This document shows positions 37,131 through 47,614 of a stretch of DNA of 64,000 nucleotides, in pieces (position 1 is the first letter of the stretch; each line of letters begins with the position of its first letter). Location of the stretch: contig CM022665.1 of NCBI GenBank assembly GCA_012295275.1, forward strand, positions 49,141,820 to 49,205,819, given 5' to 3'. This DNA comes from Chrysomallon squamiferum. Taxonomy: Eukaryota; Mollusca; Gastropoda; Neomphalida; Peltospiridae. Made by a program: the position numbers and the translations under genes. The notes beneath the pieces were generated by a model. The model did not search any database and was not told where the DNA came from. It saw only the letters and a list, made by a program, of their open reading frames with translations.

Positions 37131-39110
37131 AATAAGGTAGGTTTTTTTGATGAGTTATGATTTCCAGTAACTTTAAGGTTCTTGCAAGGTTTCACTTAAG
37201 TTTGTTTGTAGCTTGGTCCACAGTTCAGGGGTGAGCAGTGTCCAGTTTATATACCTCCAGATGTTTTCTATCAGTTTAAAGCATATGCAGACCAATTTTG
37301 TTTCTGAAACATCTAGAATGGTTTATGATGCATCCGAGAAAATCGTCAAATGAAATTCTTCTGGTATCTTATAATTTAGATATTTTTCTTTTTATTTCTT
37401 TATTTGTTTATTTATGAGAAGGAATCAGTGAAACTTTTCACCAGTTTTCACAGCGCGGTAACAAAAGCTGCTGTTAGACACAATATTAAAAGTTCACAGT
37501 TTTGCAAGTGGACTCTGTGTATTCAGAATATTTTACAGAATCAGTTTTTGTTATTAAAATAGCTAATAATAATACACGAATACTGGTACACACAGTTATA
37601 TCATAGACTGAATGGTAACCAAGGGTATCTGTGATAAAGTTAAGATAATTTCCTTCTAAAATTAATTAATTAATTAATTAAAACCTGATCAGTTTTATTA
37701 ATGGCAGAGTTGGTTTATGTATATTATCTAGGAAAATCCAAAGATTCCAAACTGATCGTTATTCAAGAGAATATTCAAATAATATAAAATACAACAGCTC
37801 TAATATAAATTAATATTAGTGTATTTCTACTGTAACGAAAGTAATATATTTTAACATTATCATATTTTATACGTGGCAAATTAGTGCACTGAGTATAACG
37901 TACATGAAAATGTCACAAATCTTTATATTTGTGTATCAGAAAATAGTTCTAGTTTAATGCAGAGGAAATTAAAGTAACAAAAATAGAATTAATATTATAA
38001 TAGCAACATTAAATAAAAAAATGTTTATTCAAATGTGAGTTGGTCTTATTTAGGAACAGGACATAAAAAGTTACTACCTGACCAAGTTTACTGTGTATTC
38101 AATATACCTAGTCAAAATACAAACAAACACATAAAATAAATAAATAAATAAATAAAAAAATTATTAGATTTGTGTTGCTAACATTATAAAGTTTTTTCTT
38201 TTTCTTTCTCTCCTTTATGAAACTGAAAGCTCTATTTTTACAATGTAAGACCTACTATTCCTGACAACGTTTCAGTTAAAAATGTCAAAATTAATTCATT
38301 AATTTCTTAATTTCTTTATTTCTTTTTTTCTCTATTTATTTATTCATTCATTCATTCATTCATTCACTAATGTATTTTGTTGAATGCGTTATATTTTATT
38401 CAGCAAAAATGTAGTAAATTTTATTTATATTACAACTCAGTACGTCATTTAAACTTTCTTGTTCAGTACTTCCATCTATGTTATGCTTGAATAAACCAAC
38501 CCAGATTTAAATCAGAATTTTCTAAATGTACTTAAAATAAAATCAATCCCATCAGATTACATTATCTCCCTCTGCATATACGTAAAGTGTGTTTCTGATT
38601 TTTTCTTTTTTCTGCAAACCTGTTACTAAATCGATTATTATGTAATATTAGAATGTGAAAGATTGTTCAGACCAAAGTGATCCAAATTGTTTCGTTCTTA
38701 GTAAATTTGGTCGAATGTTTTAGTCAGTTGAACTCTACTGTACTGGACAGAAAAAACAATATGCAGCCATGTTTAAAGATGACCGGCTAAAGAGCAGAAT
38801 GCTAATAATCAAAAATGTCCATCACCGAGTTCGGACACTTCAGAACTAACTAAAAATAAAAACTGGATATTTTCATTAAATTGTTACACAAATTCAAAAC
38901 TTAGAGATCTAGCTCATGGACTCTACTGATTTTAATGAAGTGATGAAATATCCAAGTGAAAGAAAAATGAATTCTCTGAAACTGATAGGGAATTCTGAAA
39001 ACTCCAAGTTTGAGAATTGTACAGTTGGTTTTATGTAGAGTATCTAGGAAAATCGAAAGATTCCAAATTGAGTGCTATTTAATAGCGAGAGTGTTCAAAT
39101 AAATTACAAT
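37131..39110 (+). other. Gene-poor stretch, paralogous fragments only
   Basis: I see no gene. 37140-37560 resembles 56330-56620 and 57185-57290 in blocks ('gtttgtagcttggtccacag', 'cacaatattaaaagttcac'), and 37790-38107 is a copy of the ~330 bp repeat. TAAA and ATTC runs occur near 38140 and 38340. Confidence 0.5.
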
Positions 39111-39430
39111 ACAACAGCTCTAATATAAATTAATATTAGTGAATTTCTTCTGTAATGAAAGTACAATACTTTAACATTATCAAATTTTTTACGTGGCAAA
39201 ATACTCCACTGAGTATAACGTACATGAAAATATTACAAACATTTATATTTGTGTATCAGAAAATATTTCTAGATTTATGAAGAGTAAGTTAAAGTAATAA
39301 AAATGGAACTAATTTTAAAATAACAACATGTAGAAATTGTTTATGCAAAACTGAGCTTATCCTATTAAGGCATAAGGCATAGGAAGTTACTATATGAAAA
39401 GGTTTACCGTGTAAACAATGTACCTAGTAA
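39111..39430 (+). repeat. ~330 bp dispersed repeat, copy 3
   Basis: Same family as 35745-36075, more diverged, lying just upstream of the one-exon BIR. Confidence 0.55.
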
Positions 39431-39726
39431 TGCTATAAGAATGCTACAACGACAAATTGTTAGTGTATTTTATTTCTAAATAAACAGAAACTGGTAAATA
39501 TTCTTAAGTGTCACTTAATATTCATCAAGATATTGTCAGGATATTTTAGCCTACAGAACACTGTTCATTTACCTCTAAAGATTAACTAAGAAGGTTTTTA
39601 TTCATTTTGACTTGTAGTATGATTATCTTACAAAATTTATTTGAGTGGACAATTGTGTAATAAAGATAACTAAAGACTGTTATGTAGGTGTTCATTTGCG
39701 TCACCATTCTTTTCTGTTACGAACAG

Positions 39727-40145
39727 AAAGTACAAGTAGAGATGTCGTAGACACAGGAGAAATAATATATGGAGACATTGATGAGAAAGAACTGGACCAG
39801 TCAGGTTTCACGGAAACAGAATCAGAAATCGCTGGTGATGAGAGAAATCAAAGTGGAATGATGAGAAATGATGAAATAGGGGCAGAAGATTCAGACACTG
39901 TCAGATACAGGAGTGAGAAAGAACGATATTCGTTTAACTTAAAATCTGGTCTAAATCCACACTGGTCAAAAGATTTTGCAGCTGCTGGATTCTACTACAC
40001 TGGGCCTGGTGATCGCGTTGTCTGCTTCAGCTGTGGTAAGAGCTATGATCACTGGAGACGTGGAGATAACCCAATGCAAATTCACGGACAAAACTCACCA
40101 AGCTGCAGATTTGTCCTGGGAGAGGAAGAAAATGAACCCATGACG
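39727..40145 (+). CDS. Complete BIR domain in one exon with acidic linker
   Basis: A 419 nt exon: strong acceptor 'attcttttctgttacgaacag', phase 1 in ((G)AA), donor ACG/gtaagt at 40146, phase 0 out. The first ~70 residues are an acidic linker containing ESEIAGDE, as in exon C. Then comes a full BIR (RYSFNLKSGLNP.. AAAGFYYTG, VVCFSCG, HGQNSPSC) with CX2CX16HX6C complete, ending EENEPMT as exon C ends EPVT. Unlike the array BIRs it has no intron at the G after the FYYT/FFFS motif. The open frame extends upstream to about 39645, but the acceptor makes 39727 the better start. Likely an IAP-family BIR that binds caspases or their antagonists; the partner is unknown. Confidence 0.8.
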
Positions 40146-40317
40146 GTAAGTGAAAATACTGAGAAGATAGTACAATAATTTCTGATTAGATGCCAGTTCA
40201 GCGTTACCAGTATTGGAATCTGCTGGTCAGAGTTTGGTCAGTTCTGGTGATGTTGTCTTTAGTGATTCTCATCAAAGTTCAACACAGCTTAATGTCAGTA
40301 ATTTACCAATCTTTCAT

Positions 40318-40362
40318 CTTTTCTGTTTGGAAACTCCTTTTCATCAGCCCCGCCACTGCATT
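40318..40362 (+). pseudogene. Truncated remnant of BIR exon A
   Basis: Aligns with the first 40 or so bases of exon A (ctgtttggaaactccttttcatcagccc), but the acceptor reads cat instead of cag. The BIR-coding part is deleted; sequence continues as the intron that normally follows exon A. The stretch upstream (40190-40317) matches the C-A intron. Confidence 0.55.
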
Positions 40363-40740
40363 CATTTTAAAATCTTCTTCGATTGTTTTGTATTTGTTAA
40401 CACTGACATTTTAATTCATTTTAAGTCATTAATATTTTATATTCATTTGATAATAAGACATGATTGTCTCTTGAAATGTTTGACAGTTTAATAGTGAATT
40501 AAAATGTTCAGTATTTTAATAATGATTTTTAATTTTGACCTTCTGATAGTCATTTGAAATCTTTGAAACATTAATTTTGTGTATGTGGATGCATATCTGT
40601 GTATATATGTATGGGTTTCTATGCGTATGTGTATATGTATATGTGTATGTGTTTCTGTGCCAGTATAGGAGTGGTATTAGTGGGTATAAATACGTGTGTT
40701 TCACAGGAAATATATAAACGAGCACATTAAGTATACATAG

Positions 40741-40890
40741 AAAATTCACGTGATAGCACGTCCTGCTTTCACTGCGGCGGAGGTCTTTCTAATTGGAAGC
40801 AGGGACAAAACCCTTACGTGGAACACGCCAGATGGTTTCCAGAATGCGATTTCATCAGACATGTGAAGGGAGATAATTTTGTTGATTTTG
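40741..40890 (+). CDS. BIR exon B, RING gene (copy 1), normal donor deleted
   Basis: Acceptor 'agtatacatag', phase 1 in: (E)[14 protein letters not shown].. with complete BIR ligands, then KGDNFVDF. The usual end (..GAGCAG/gtaagt) is removed by a small deletion, leaving 'aatgaagattttttgctctacc'. A cryptic donor at 40891 (TTTG/gtaaag) would leave phase 1, which does not fit the phase-0 exon at 41147. The frame stays open to about 41033. Coding end uncertain. Confidence 0.6.
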
Positions 40891-41146
40891 GTAAAGCAAT
40901 GAATAAAAATGAAGATTTTTTGCTCTACCACGAAATTATTAAAAATCATGTATTTGAGAAGTTTCTTAAATTGAATTTCCTTTCATATTTTGTTAATCAT
41001 TTGTTTAGATATTTTGTTAATCATTTGTTTAGATAATTTGATAATTAAGTTAGTTTTATATTTTGTATTGCTAGTATTAGAAATAGTAGTAGTGGAATTA
41101 TTGTTGTTATTATTACTTTTCCAAATATATAATTAATATTTTGTAG

Positions 41147-41181
41147 GACTACGATGGCATACTCGTTGATCTGCATGAAAG
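41147..41181 (+). CDS. Small linker exon before the RING (copy 1)
   Basis: A 35 nt exon between 'aatattttgtag' and gtatgt, phase 0 in and 2 out, encoding DYDGILVDLHE(S). Its AG end plus the C that opens the RING exon makes Ser, so the frame runs into the RING. Conserved at 43365-43399. Confidence 0.6.
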
Positions 41182-41439
41182 GTATGTTGTTAGAAAAGTG
41201 TAAGTTTACTAACACATCGTATAACCCATTATCAGAATATCAGAAAATAAAGTGAACATAAAAGTACTGAATAATTTACATCCAGCAAAATAATATTTTA
41301 ACTAGATTAACTTTAGCTGAACGGGACTTTGAAATAGTGCCGGGTCATACAGAAATCCGGAATAGTCAGAAGAATAAAAATTATAAACGTTTTATTTGAT
41401 TTTATTCGCATAGTTGATGAATAACGTACATGGTTTTAT

Positions 41440-41580
41440 TATTATTATTATTATTGTTATTATTATTATTGTTGTTGTTGTTGTTGCTGTTGTATTAATG
41501 ATTTTGTCATTACTGTTATTACTATTGTTATTACTATTTTTATTGTTGTTGTTATTGATTTTATTATTATTAGATCCATA
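41440..41580 (+). repeat. (TTA)n/(TTG)n tract in the intron before the RING
   Basis: TAT/TTG triplet repeats, longer or shorter in the paralogous introns at 43650-43780 and 48330-48480. Confidence 0.8.
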
Positions 41581-41791
41581 AAAGGTAGTAAAGAGTCAAA
41601 TTACTTTTATGATAGACTACATAATATTTGTTTCAATAGTTAGGTGTAGCAAAGTATGCAAATTATTATTATGTTCGGTTTTTGTTTGTTTGTTGTTGTT
41701 GTTTTTTGTTTTTGTTTTTTGTTTTTTTACCTAATTGTTTCAAAGTATGTGCATTATAAAGTATTACAAAACTATTATTTTTATGATTTAG

Positions 41792-41948
41792 CAGACGGAA
41801 CTGCACTGTGTGTCATAGAAATGGAGTCAAAATCCTTTTCCTGCCCTGTCAACACGTTTGCTGCTGTGGAGATTGTGCGCGCCGACAGCAACATTGCCCA
41901 CGTTGTGGAGAGACAATCCAGTCAACTTTTTGGCTTGTCATCTTTTAA
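41792..41948 (+). CDS. IAP-type C-terminal RING finger (copy 1)
   Basis: Acceptor 'tttttatgatttag', one base completes Ser, then RRNCTVCHRNG, KILFLPCQHVCCCGDCA, HCPRCGETI and a TAA stop at 41946-41948. The ligand order C-x2-C, C-x-H, C-x2-C, C-x2-C is a complete RING-HC of the type ending IAP proteins, which act as E3 ubiquitin ligases. The protein ends FWLVIF, a hydrophobic tail common in IAP RINGs. The longest open frame over this stretch is in a different frame and hides the RING. Intron before it about 610 bp. Confidence 0.82.
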
Positions 41949-42009
41949 AGATGACGATGTGATAAACTTTAAATCTCATGTGAAAGATGTACCAAAGAGT
42001 TTGAATCGA

Positions 42010-42099
42010 TTTTTTGAGTTTCACACTAAAAGTTTTAAATGATGAAATCCAGGAAATTGGATTTCATCATTTAAAATTGTTAGTGTGAAACTCAAAAAA
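42010..42099 (+). other. Long hairpin just downstream of the RING stop
   Basis: Two 41 nt arms (42010-42050 and 42059-42099) pair with only 2 mismatches around an 8 nt loop (aggaaatt). It starts 62 bp after the stop, so it lies in the likely 3' UTR. An identical structure follows the second RING; one arm only remains after the third (48919-48955). It could act in the RNA, be a small inverted-repeat element, or both. Confidence 0.75.
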
Positions 42100-42152
42100 A
42101 AAAATATAATAATAATAATGTTACTACTACTATCACTAGTGCAACGACGATT

Positions 42153-42153
42153 T

Positions 42154-42220
<67 letters not shown>

Positions 42221-42237
42221 AACTACTACTACTACTA
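42153..42237 (+). repeat. (ACT)n microsatellite
   Basis: Nearly pure CTA triplets giving a false poly-Leu frame. Copy at 44364-44443. Confidence 0.9.
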
Positions 42238-42688
42238 GATATTTGGATATGGTTTTATGGCAAGTTTAGTATTTCCAAGATATTAAGAAGAAAAGCCTGT
42301 AATATATTTAACCTTATACATTGTTTTGTGTTATCATAGGTTGACTTTAACAAAATAATCACTACTAAATTTACGATATACATAATTGCATAGTAGGATA
42401 TTTATTGGTAACTATGCAGACACAATTTCAAAAAAAAAGAAGAAAAACGCTTGTTTTCAAGAGACTACTTTGCATATGAGTTCTTCAAAATCATCCGGCA
42501 AAGAATCTATTAAATATCAAAGACTACATCATAAAGAACATTTTAAAATAAATCAAATAACTTGTATACTTTGTTACACATAACCTTTGTAAACAAATTG
42601 TAGGTTTTATCATAAAAGTAACGTGACTCTTCACAAGGAGTTACGAACATACAAAAAGGCTTTCTGTATATTTTTCTTAAATATATCA

Positions 42689-42689
42689 G

Positions 42690-42754
<65 letters not shown>
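42689..42754 (+). repeat. (TAA)n microsatellite
   Basis: Pure run of ATA/TAA downstream of the RING. Confidence 0.9.
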
Positions 42755-42958
42755 CGCAATACCAGTAATGCCAGAGAGAACAAGAACAAGAACAATGATT
42801 AAACCATCAATAATAAATACATTATTAAATGGAGTTAAATTAGCAAAACTAGAACTAATATTAAAATAACATCTTGAAATTGTTTAATACAATTTGGGTA
42901 TGCCTTATAAAGGCATAGGACATACCAAGTTACTAAACCAGAAACTGTATTGTGTGAA

Positions 42959-43090
42959 CGTCCTGCTTTTACTGCGGCGGAGGTCTTTCTAATTGGATGC
43001 AGGGAGAAAACCCTTACGTGGAGCACGCCAGATGGTTTCCAGAATGCGATTTCATCAGACATGTGAAGGGAGACAATTTTGTTGATTTTG
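42959..43090 (+). pseudogene. BIR exon B copy 2, 5' truncated
   Basis: Starts at the duplication junction with no acceptor. The zinc-ligand core (CFYCGGG.. EHARWFPEC) is open, with the same missing donor as copy 1. Confidence 0.65.
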
Positions 43091-43364
43091 GTAAAGCAAT
43101 GAATAAAAACGAAGATTTTTTGCTCTACCACGAAATTATTAAAAATCATGTATTTGAGAAGTTTCTTAAATTGAATTTCCTTTCATATTTTGTTAATCAT
43201 TTGTTTAGATATTTTGTTAATCATTTGTTTAGATAATTTGATAATTAAGTTAGTTTTATATTTTGTATTGCTAGTATTAGAAATAGTAGTAGTGGAATTA
43301 TTGTTGTTGTTGTTGTTATTGTTGTTATTATTACTTTTCCAAATATATAATTAATATTTTGTAG

Positions 43365-43399
43365 GACTACGATGGCATACTCGTTGATTTTCGTGAAAG
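43365..43399 (+). CDS. Small linker exon before the RING (copy 2)
   Basis: 35 nt, phase 0 to 2, DYDGILVDFRE(S); two residue changes from copy 1. Donor gtatgt. Confidence 0.58.
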
Positions 43400-44003
43400 G
43401 TATGTTATTAGAAAAGTGTAAGTTTACTAACACATCGTATAGCCCATTATCAGAATATCAGAAAATAATGTGAACATAAAAGTACTGAATAATTTACATC
43501 CAGCAAAATAATATTTTAACTAGATTAACTTTAGCTGAACGGGACTTTGAAATAGTGCCGGGTCATACAGAAATCCGGAATAGTCAGAAGAATAAAAATT
43601 ATAAACGTTTTATTTGATTTTATTCGCATAGTTGATGAATAACGTACATTGTTTTATTGTTATTATTATTATTGTTGTTGTTGTTGTTGCTGTTGTATTA
43701 ATGATTTTGTCATTACTGTTATTACTATTGTTATTACTATTTTTATTGTTGTTGTTATTGATTTTATTATTATTAGATTCATAAAAGGTAGTAAAGAGTC
43801 AAATTACTTTTATGATAGACTACATAATATTTGTTTCAATAGTTAGGTGTAGCAAAGTATGCAAATTATTATTATGTTCGGTTTTTGTTTATTTGTTGTT
43901 GTTGTTTTTTTTTTTTTTTTTTTTTTACCTAATTGTTTCAAAGTATGTGCATTATAAAGTATTACAAAACTATTATTTTTATAATATTATTTTTATGATT
44001 TAG

Positions 44004-44160
44004 CAGACGGAACTGCACTGTGTGTCATAGAAATGGAGTCAAAATCCTTTTCCTGCCCTGTCAAGACGTTTGCTGCTGTGGAGATTGTGCGCGCCGACAG
44101 CAACATTGCCCACGTTGTGGAGAGACAATCCAGTCAACTCGTTGGCTTGTCATCTTTTAA
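44004..44160 (+). CDS. IAP-type C-terminal RING finger (copy 2)
   Basis: Same 157 nt exon as at 41792 with all ligands intact (CTVC, CKHVCCCGDCA, CPRC). It has K for Q before the His, RW for FW in the hydrophobic tail, and TAA at 44158-44160. If only one gene is active here, either this or copy 1 supplies the C-terminus. Confidence 0.8.
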
Positions 44161-44221
44161 AGATGACGATGTGATAAACTTTAAATCTCATGTGAAAGAT
44201 GTACCAAAGAGTTTGAATCGA

Positions 44222-44311
44222 TTTTTTGAGTTTCACACTAAAAGTTTTAAATGATGAAATCCAGGAAATTGGATTTCATCATTTAAAATTGTTAGTGTGA
44301 AACTCAAAAAA
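44222..44311 (+). other. Hairpin downstream of RING copy 2
   Basis: Same 41 nt arms and 8 nt loop as at 42010-42099, at the same distance from the stop. Confidence 0.75.
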
Positions 44312-44363
44312 AAAAATATAATAATAATAATGTTACTACTACTATCACTAGTGCAACGACGAT

Positions 44364-44365
44364 TT

Positions 44366-44426
<61 letters not shown>

Positions 44427-44443
44427 AACTACTACTACTACTA
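44364..44443 (+). repeat. (ACT)n microsatellite
   Basis: Copy of 42153-42237, two triplets shorter. Confidence 0.9.
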
Positions 44444-44895
44444 GATATTTGGATATGGTTTTATGGCAAGTTTAGTATTTCCAAGATATTAAGAAGAAAA
44501 GCCTGTAATATATTTAACCTTATACATTGTTTTGTGTTATCATAGGTTGACTTTAACAAAATAATCACTACTAAATTTGCGATATACATAATTGTATAGT
44601 AGGATATTTATTGGTAACTATGCAGACACAATTTCAAAAAAAAAGAAGAAAAACACTTGTTTTCAAGAGACTACTTTGCATATGAGTTCTTCAAAATCAT
44701 CCGGCAAAGAATCTATTAAATATCAAAGACTATATCATAAAGAACATTTTAAAATAAATCAAATAACTTGTATACTTTGTTACACATAACCTTTGTAAAC
44801 AAATTGTAGGTTTTATCATAAAAGTAACGTGACTCTTCACAAGGAGTTACGAACATACAAAAAGGCTTTCTGTATATTTTTCTTAAATATATCAG

Positions 44896-44966
<71 letters not shown>
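44896..44966 (+). repeat. (TAA)n microsatellite
   Basis: Copy of 42689-42754, slightly longer. Confidence 0.9.
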
Positions 44967-45170
44967 CGCAATACCAGTAATGCCAGAGAGAACAAGAACA
45001 AGAACAATGATTAAACCATCAATAATAAATACATTATTAAATGGAGTTAAATTAGCAAAACTAGAACTAATATTAAAATAACATCTTGAAATTGTTTAAT
45101 ACAATTTGGGTATGCCTTATAAAGGCATAGGACATACCAAGTTACTAAACGAGAAACTGTATTGTGTGAA

Positions 45171-45331
45171 CGTCCTGCTTTTACTGCGGCGGAGGTCTTT
45201 CTAATTGGATGCAGGGAGAAAACCCTTACGTGGAACACGCCAGATGGTTTCCAGAATGCGATTTCATCACACATGTAAAGAGAGACAATTTTGTGGATTT
45301 GATACAAGAAATGGATGAAAATGAAGAGCAG
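45171..45331 (+). pseudogene. BIR exon B, 5' truncated but with normal donor
   Basis: No acceptor (same junction as 42959), open core CFYCGGG.. HARWFPEC, then ITHVKRDNFVDL.. NEEQ and a normal CAG/gtaagt donor. Identical 3' half to the 1.58 kb array type. Confidence 0.6.
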
Positions 45332-45407
45332 GTAAGTAGTTGACATTTTTAACTTTACCACGGAAATATTAAACTTGCATAAATATGTGTACCGGTGTTT
45401 TCACTAG

Positions 45408-45452
45408 GAATCAGAAATCGCTGGTGATGAGGAAGAAATTGAACCCGTTACG
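45408..45452 (+). CDS. Linker exon C
   Basis: Intact 45 nt ESEIAGDEEEIEPVT exon with both splice sites. Exon A is missing downstream: after 'ctgagcacc' the sequence jumps to 'agttagttactcttacttaa', the start of the post-A intron. Confidence 0.55.
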
Positions 45453-45901
45453 GTAAGTGAAAATCTGAGCACCAGTTAGTTACTCTTACTTAATTGGAAA
45501 TCTTCACATTTTTTAATAATCATTTGAAATTCTTCTTCGATTGTTTTGTATTTGTTAACACTGACTTTTAATTCATTTTAAATCATCAATATTTTATATT
45601 CATTTGATAATAACACATTTTGATAGACTCTTGAAATTATTTGACATTTTAGTAGTCATTTAAAATGTTTGACATTTTCAGTATTTTAATAGTCATTTGA
45701 AATCTTTGAAACATCGTTGCAACAACATACCTTAATTCTGAGTGTGTAGGTATATATCTGTGTAAATATGTGTGTGTTTCTATGTGTGTGTGTATATGTA
45801 TATGTGTATGTGTTTCTGTGCCAGTATAGGAGTGGTATTAGTGGGTATAAATACGTGTGTTTCACAGGAAATATATAAACGAGCACATTAAGTATACATA
45901 G

Positions 45902-46079
45902 AAAATTCACGTGATAGCACGTCCTGCTTTCAGTGCGGCGGAGGTCTTTCTAATTGGAAGCAGGGACAAAACCTTACGTGGAACACGCCAGATGGTTTCC
46001 ACGATGCGATTTCATCAGACATGTGAAGGAAGACAATTTTGTGGATTTGGTACAAGAAATGGATGAAATTGAAGAGCAG
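45902..46079 (+). pseudogene. BIR exon B with 1-nt deletion
   Basis: 178 nt: one C lost in 'aaaccttacg' (about 45972) shifts the frame before the His and last Cys ligands. Acceptor 'agtatacatag', donor CAG/gtaagt. Leader region like that of 40741. Confidence 0.65.
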
Positions 46080-46373
46080 GTAAGTAGTTGACATTTTTAA
46101 CTTTACCACGAAAATATTAAACTTGTATAAATATGTGTAGCGGTGTTTTCACTAGGAATTCAGAAATTTCTTAAATGTATTTCACATTTCTAATCCTTTC
46201 TGTGTCTATATATATTTAGTTAGTTAGTTAGATAGTTATTTAGTTCATTAACATGTTATTTAGTCACCATGTTTACTATTCTTGATATATTTCTCTTTAT
46301 TATTACTATTGTTCATCTTGTAGTTTTTATTACTTTTGAAAATATTTCATTAGTGTTTCAAAATTTGTTTTAG

Positions 46374-46452
46374 ATTAACTATAAGCAAGTGATGGAGATT
46401 CTAAATGACTGCCCACCCGAATATGATATTCTCGGAACTGGAAATTATCAAG
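46374..46452 (+). CDS. Candidate 79 nt exon upstream of the third RING region
   Basis: Acceptor 'aaatttgttttag', phase 0 in, donor CAAG/gtagat, phase 1 out, encoding INYKQVMEILND, CPPEYDILGTGNYQ. Phase 0 fits the end of exon B types. I do not recognise the sequence; it lies where IAPs have the segment between the last BIR and the RING. No paralogue seen elsewhere in the window. Confidence 0.42.
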
Positions 46453-46809
46453 GTAGATGTTAATAAAATAACATAAAAGTGCATAATAGATTTCTAACAT
46501 AAAATGATTGCAATACAATGACTCCCTTTATTATGAGGTTAACTTTTGAGCTTATAGATATATATATTTCTCTGTTTTATTTTCTGGAGTAAGGAGTGCA
46601 ATAGCAATGACACTTCAGAAAAGGATGATGAGAAATGAAGCATTAACAAGAATCTCAATTTCTAAGCGACATTTTGTAACAACATCAAACTTATTTTCTC
46701 TATTGCCTGTAACTTGAATATAAATATGATCATATAACAATCTAACGTGAAGAATTGCGAAAAAGTTTGTATATCTTTAAACGTATTAAAGGTTTGATAG
46801 TTTTATACT

Positions 46810-46813
46810 CACT

Positions 46814-46895
<82 letters not shown>
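46810..46895 (+). repeat. (TTTA)n then (TTA)n tract
   Basis: Tetranucleotide run followed by trinucleotide run and poly-T. The T-rich end forms a strong pyrimidine tract for the exon at 46941. Confidence 0.9.
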
Positions 46896-46940
46896 TTTTT
46901 TTAATTTTTTTATTTTTTTTGACTGCGTTATATAATTCAG

Positions 46941-47196
46941 AAGCTGCAGTTGTTTATGGAAATGAATCAGAAATTACAAGACGTGATGGAAATGAAATAC
47001 AAGTTGCATCTGTTGATGGAAATAAATCACAAATTGAAAGAGTTGATGTAAGTGAATCAATTGCTGGAAGTATTGATGGAAATAAAGTAAAAGGTACAAG
47101 AACTGATACAAATCAAATAGAAGTTACTAGAACTGATGGAAAAGAAACACAGCCAGTCTCCGAAAGAACTGGCAGAAGCCGGTATCTTCTTCTCTG
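46941..47196 (+). CDS. DGNE repeat exon fused to a BIR exon A tail
   Basis: Acceptor 'tatataattcag' after a long T tract, phase 1 in: EAAVVYGNESEITRRDGNE.., then about six 10-aa repeats of the form V-D-G-N-x-x-x-x-x-R. At about 47150 it joins the last 47 bases of exon A (ccagtctccg.. to CTG/gttagt). The DGNE frame and the BIR frame do not agree across the join (it continues as VSERTGRSRYLLLW), so the BIR half would not be read. The 30 bp repeat is related to 32903-33060. Confidence 0.45.
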
Positions 47197-47614
47197 GTTA
47201 GTGTTACTCTTATTCAATTAGAAGTCTTCATATTTCAATAATTATTTTTAAAACTTTCAGGATTTTAAGATTGAATTTGTATTTGTACATTCTGAAAGTC
47301 GCCTGAAATGTTTGACGTAATAATAGTCATTTGGGATATTTTATTGTTGAAGAGTGAAATAATGTTTTCTGTATTTTAATTTTCATTTTGAATTTGGACA
47401 TTCTGATAGTCATTTGAAATCTCTGAACGATCGATAGAATAACATAGCTTAATTTTGTGTGTGTTTCTATGTGCGGGTACATGTATGTGTGTGTGTGTGT
47501 GTTTCTATGTGCGGGTACATGTATGTGTTTATGTGCCTGTATAGTCGGGGTATTAGTGGTTGTAAATACAGAAAGTGTATACAATTATGAACAAGCTCAT
47601 TTATGTATACACAG
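47197..47614 (+). other. Intron, no gene
   Basis: Diverged version of the intron that follows exon A in the 1.58 kb units, with degenerate 'ttaatagtcatttgaaat' repeats and GT-rich runs at 47455-47530. Confidence 0.6.

Larger units (their letters stand above)
40757..45170 (+). repeat. 2.2 kb tandem duplication carrying exon B, linker exon and RING
   Basis: 40757-42958 and 42959-45170 are near-identical head to tail. The junction (gtgtgaa/cgtcctgc) lies inside exon B, so the second copy and the following exon B lack an acceptor and the first six codons. Confidence 0.85.

Noticed and set aside
41656-42042. 128-codon frame at the RING exon
   Set aside because: The upstream part is intron and the frame over the exon gives no zinc ligands; the RING lies in another frame with a proper stop.
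42085-42339. Poly-Leu frames (also 44297-44545), poly-Asn near 44900, poly-Thr near 47950 and 57050
   Set aside because: Translations of trinucleotide microsatellites.
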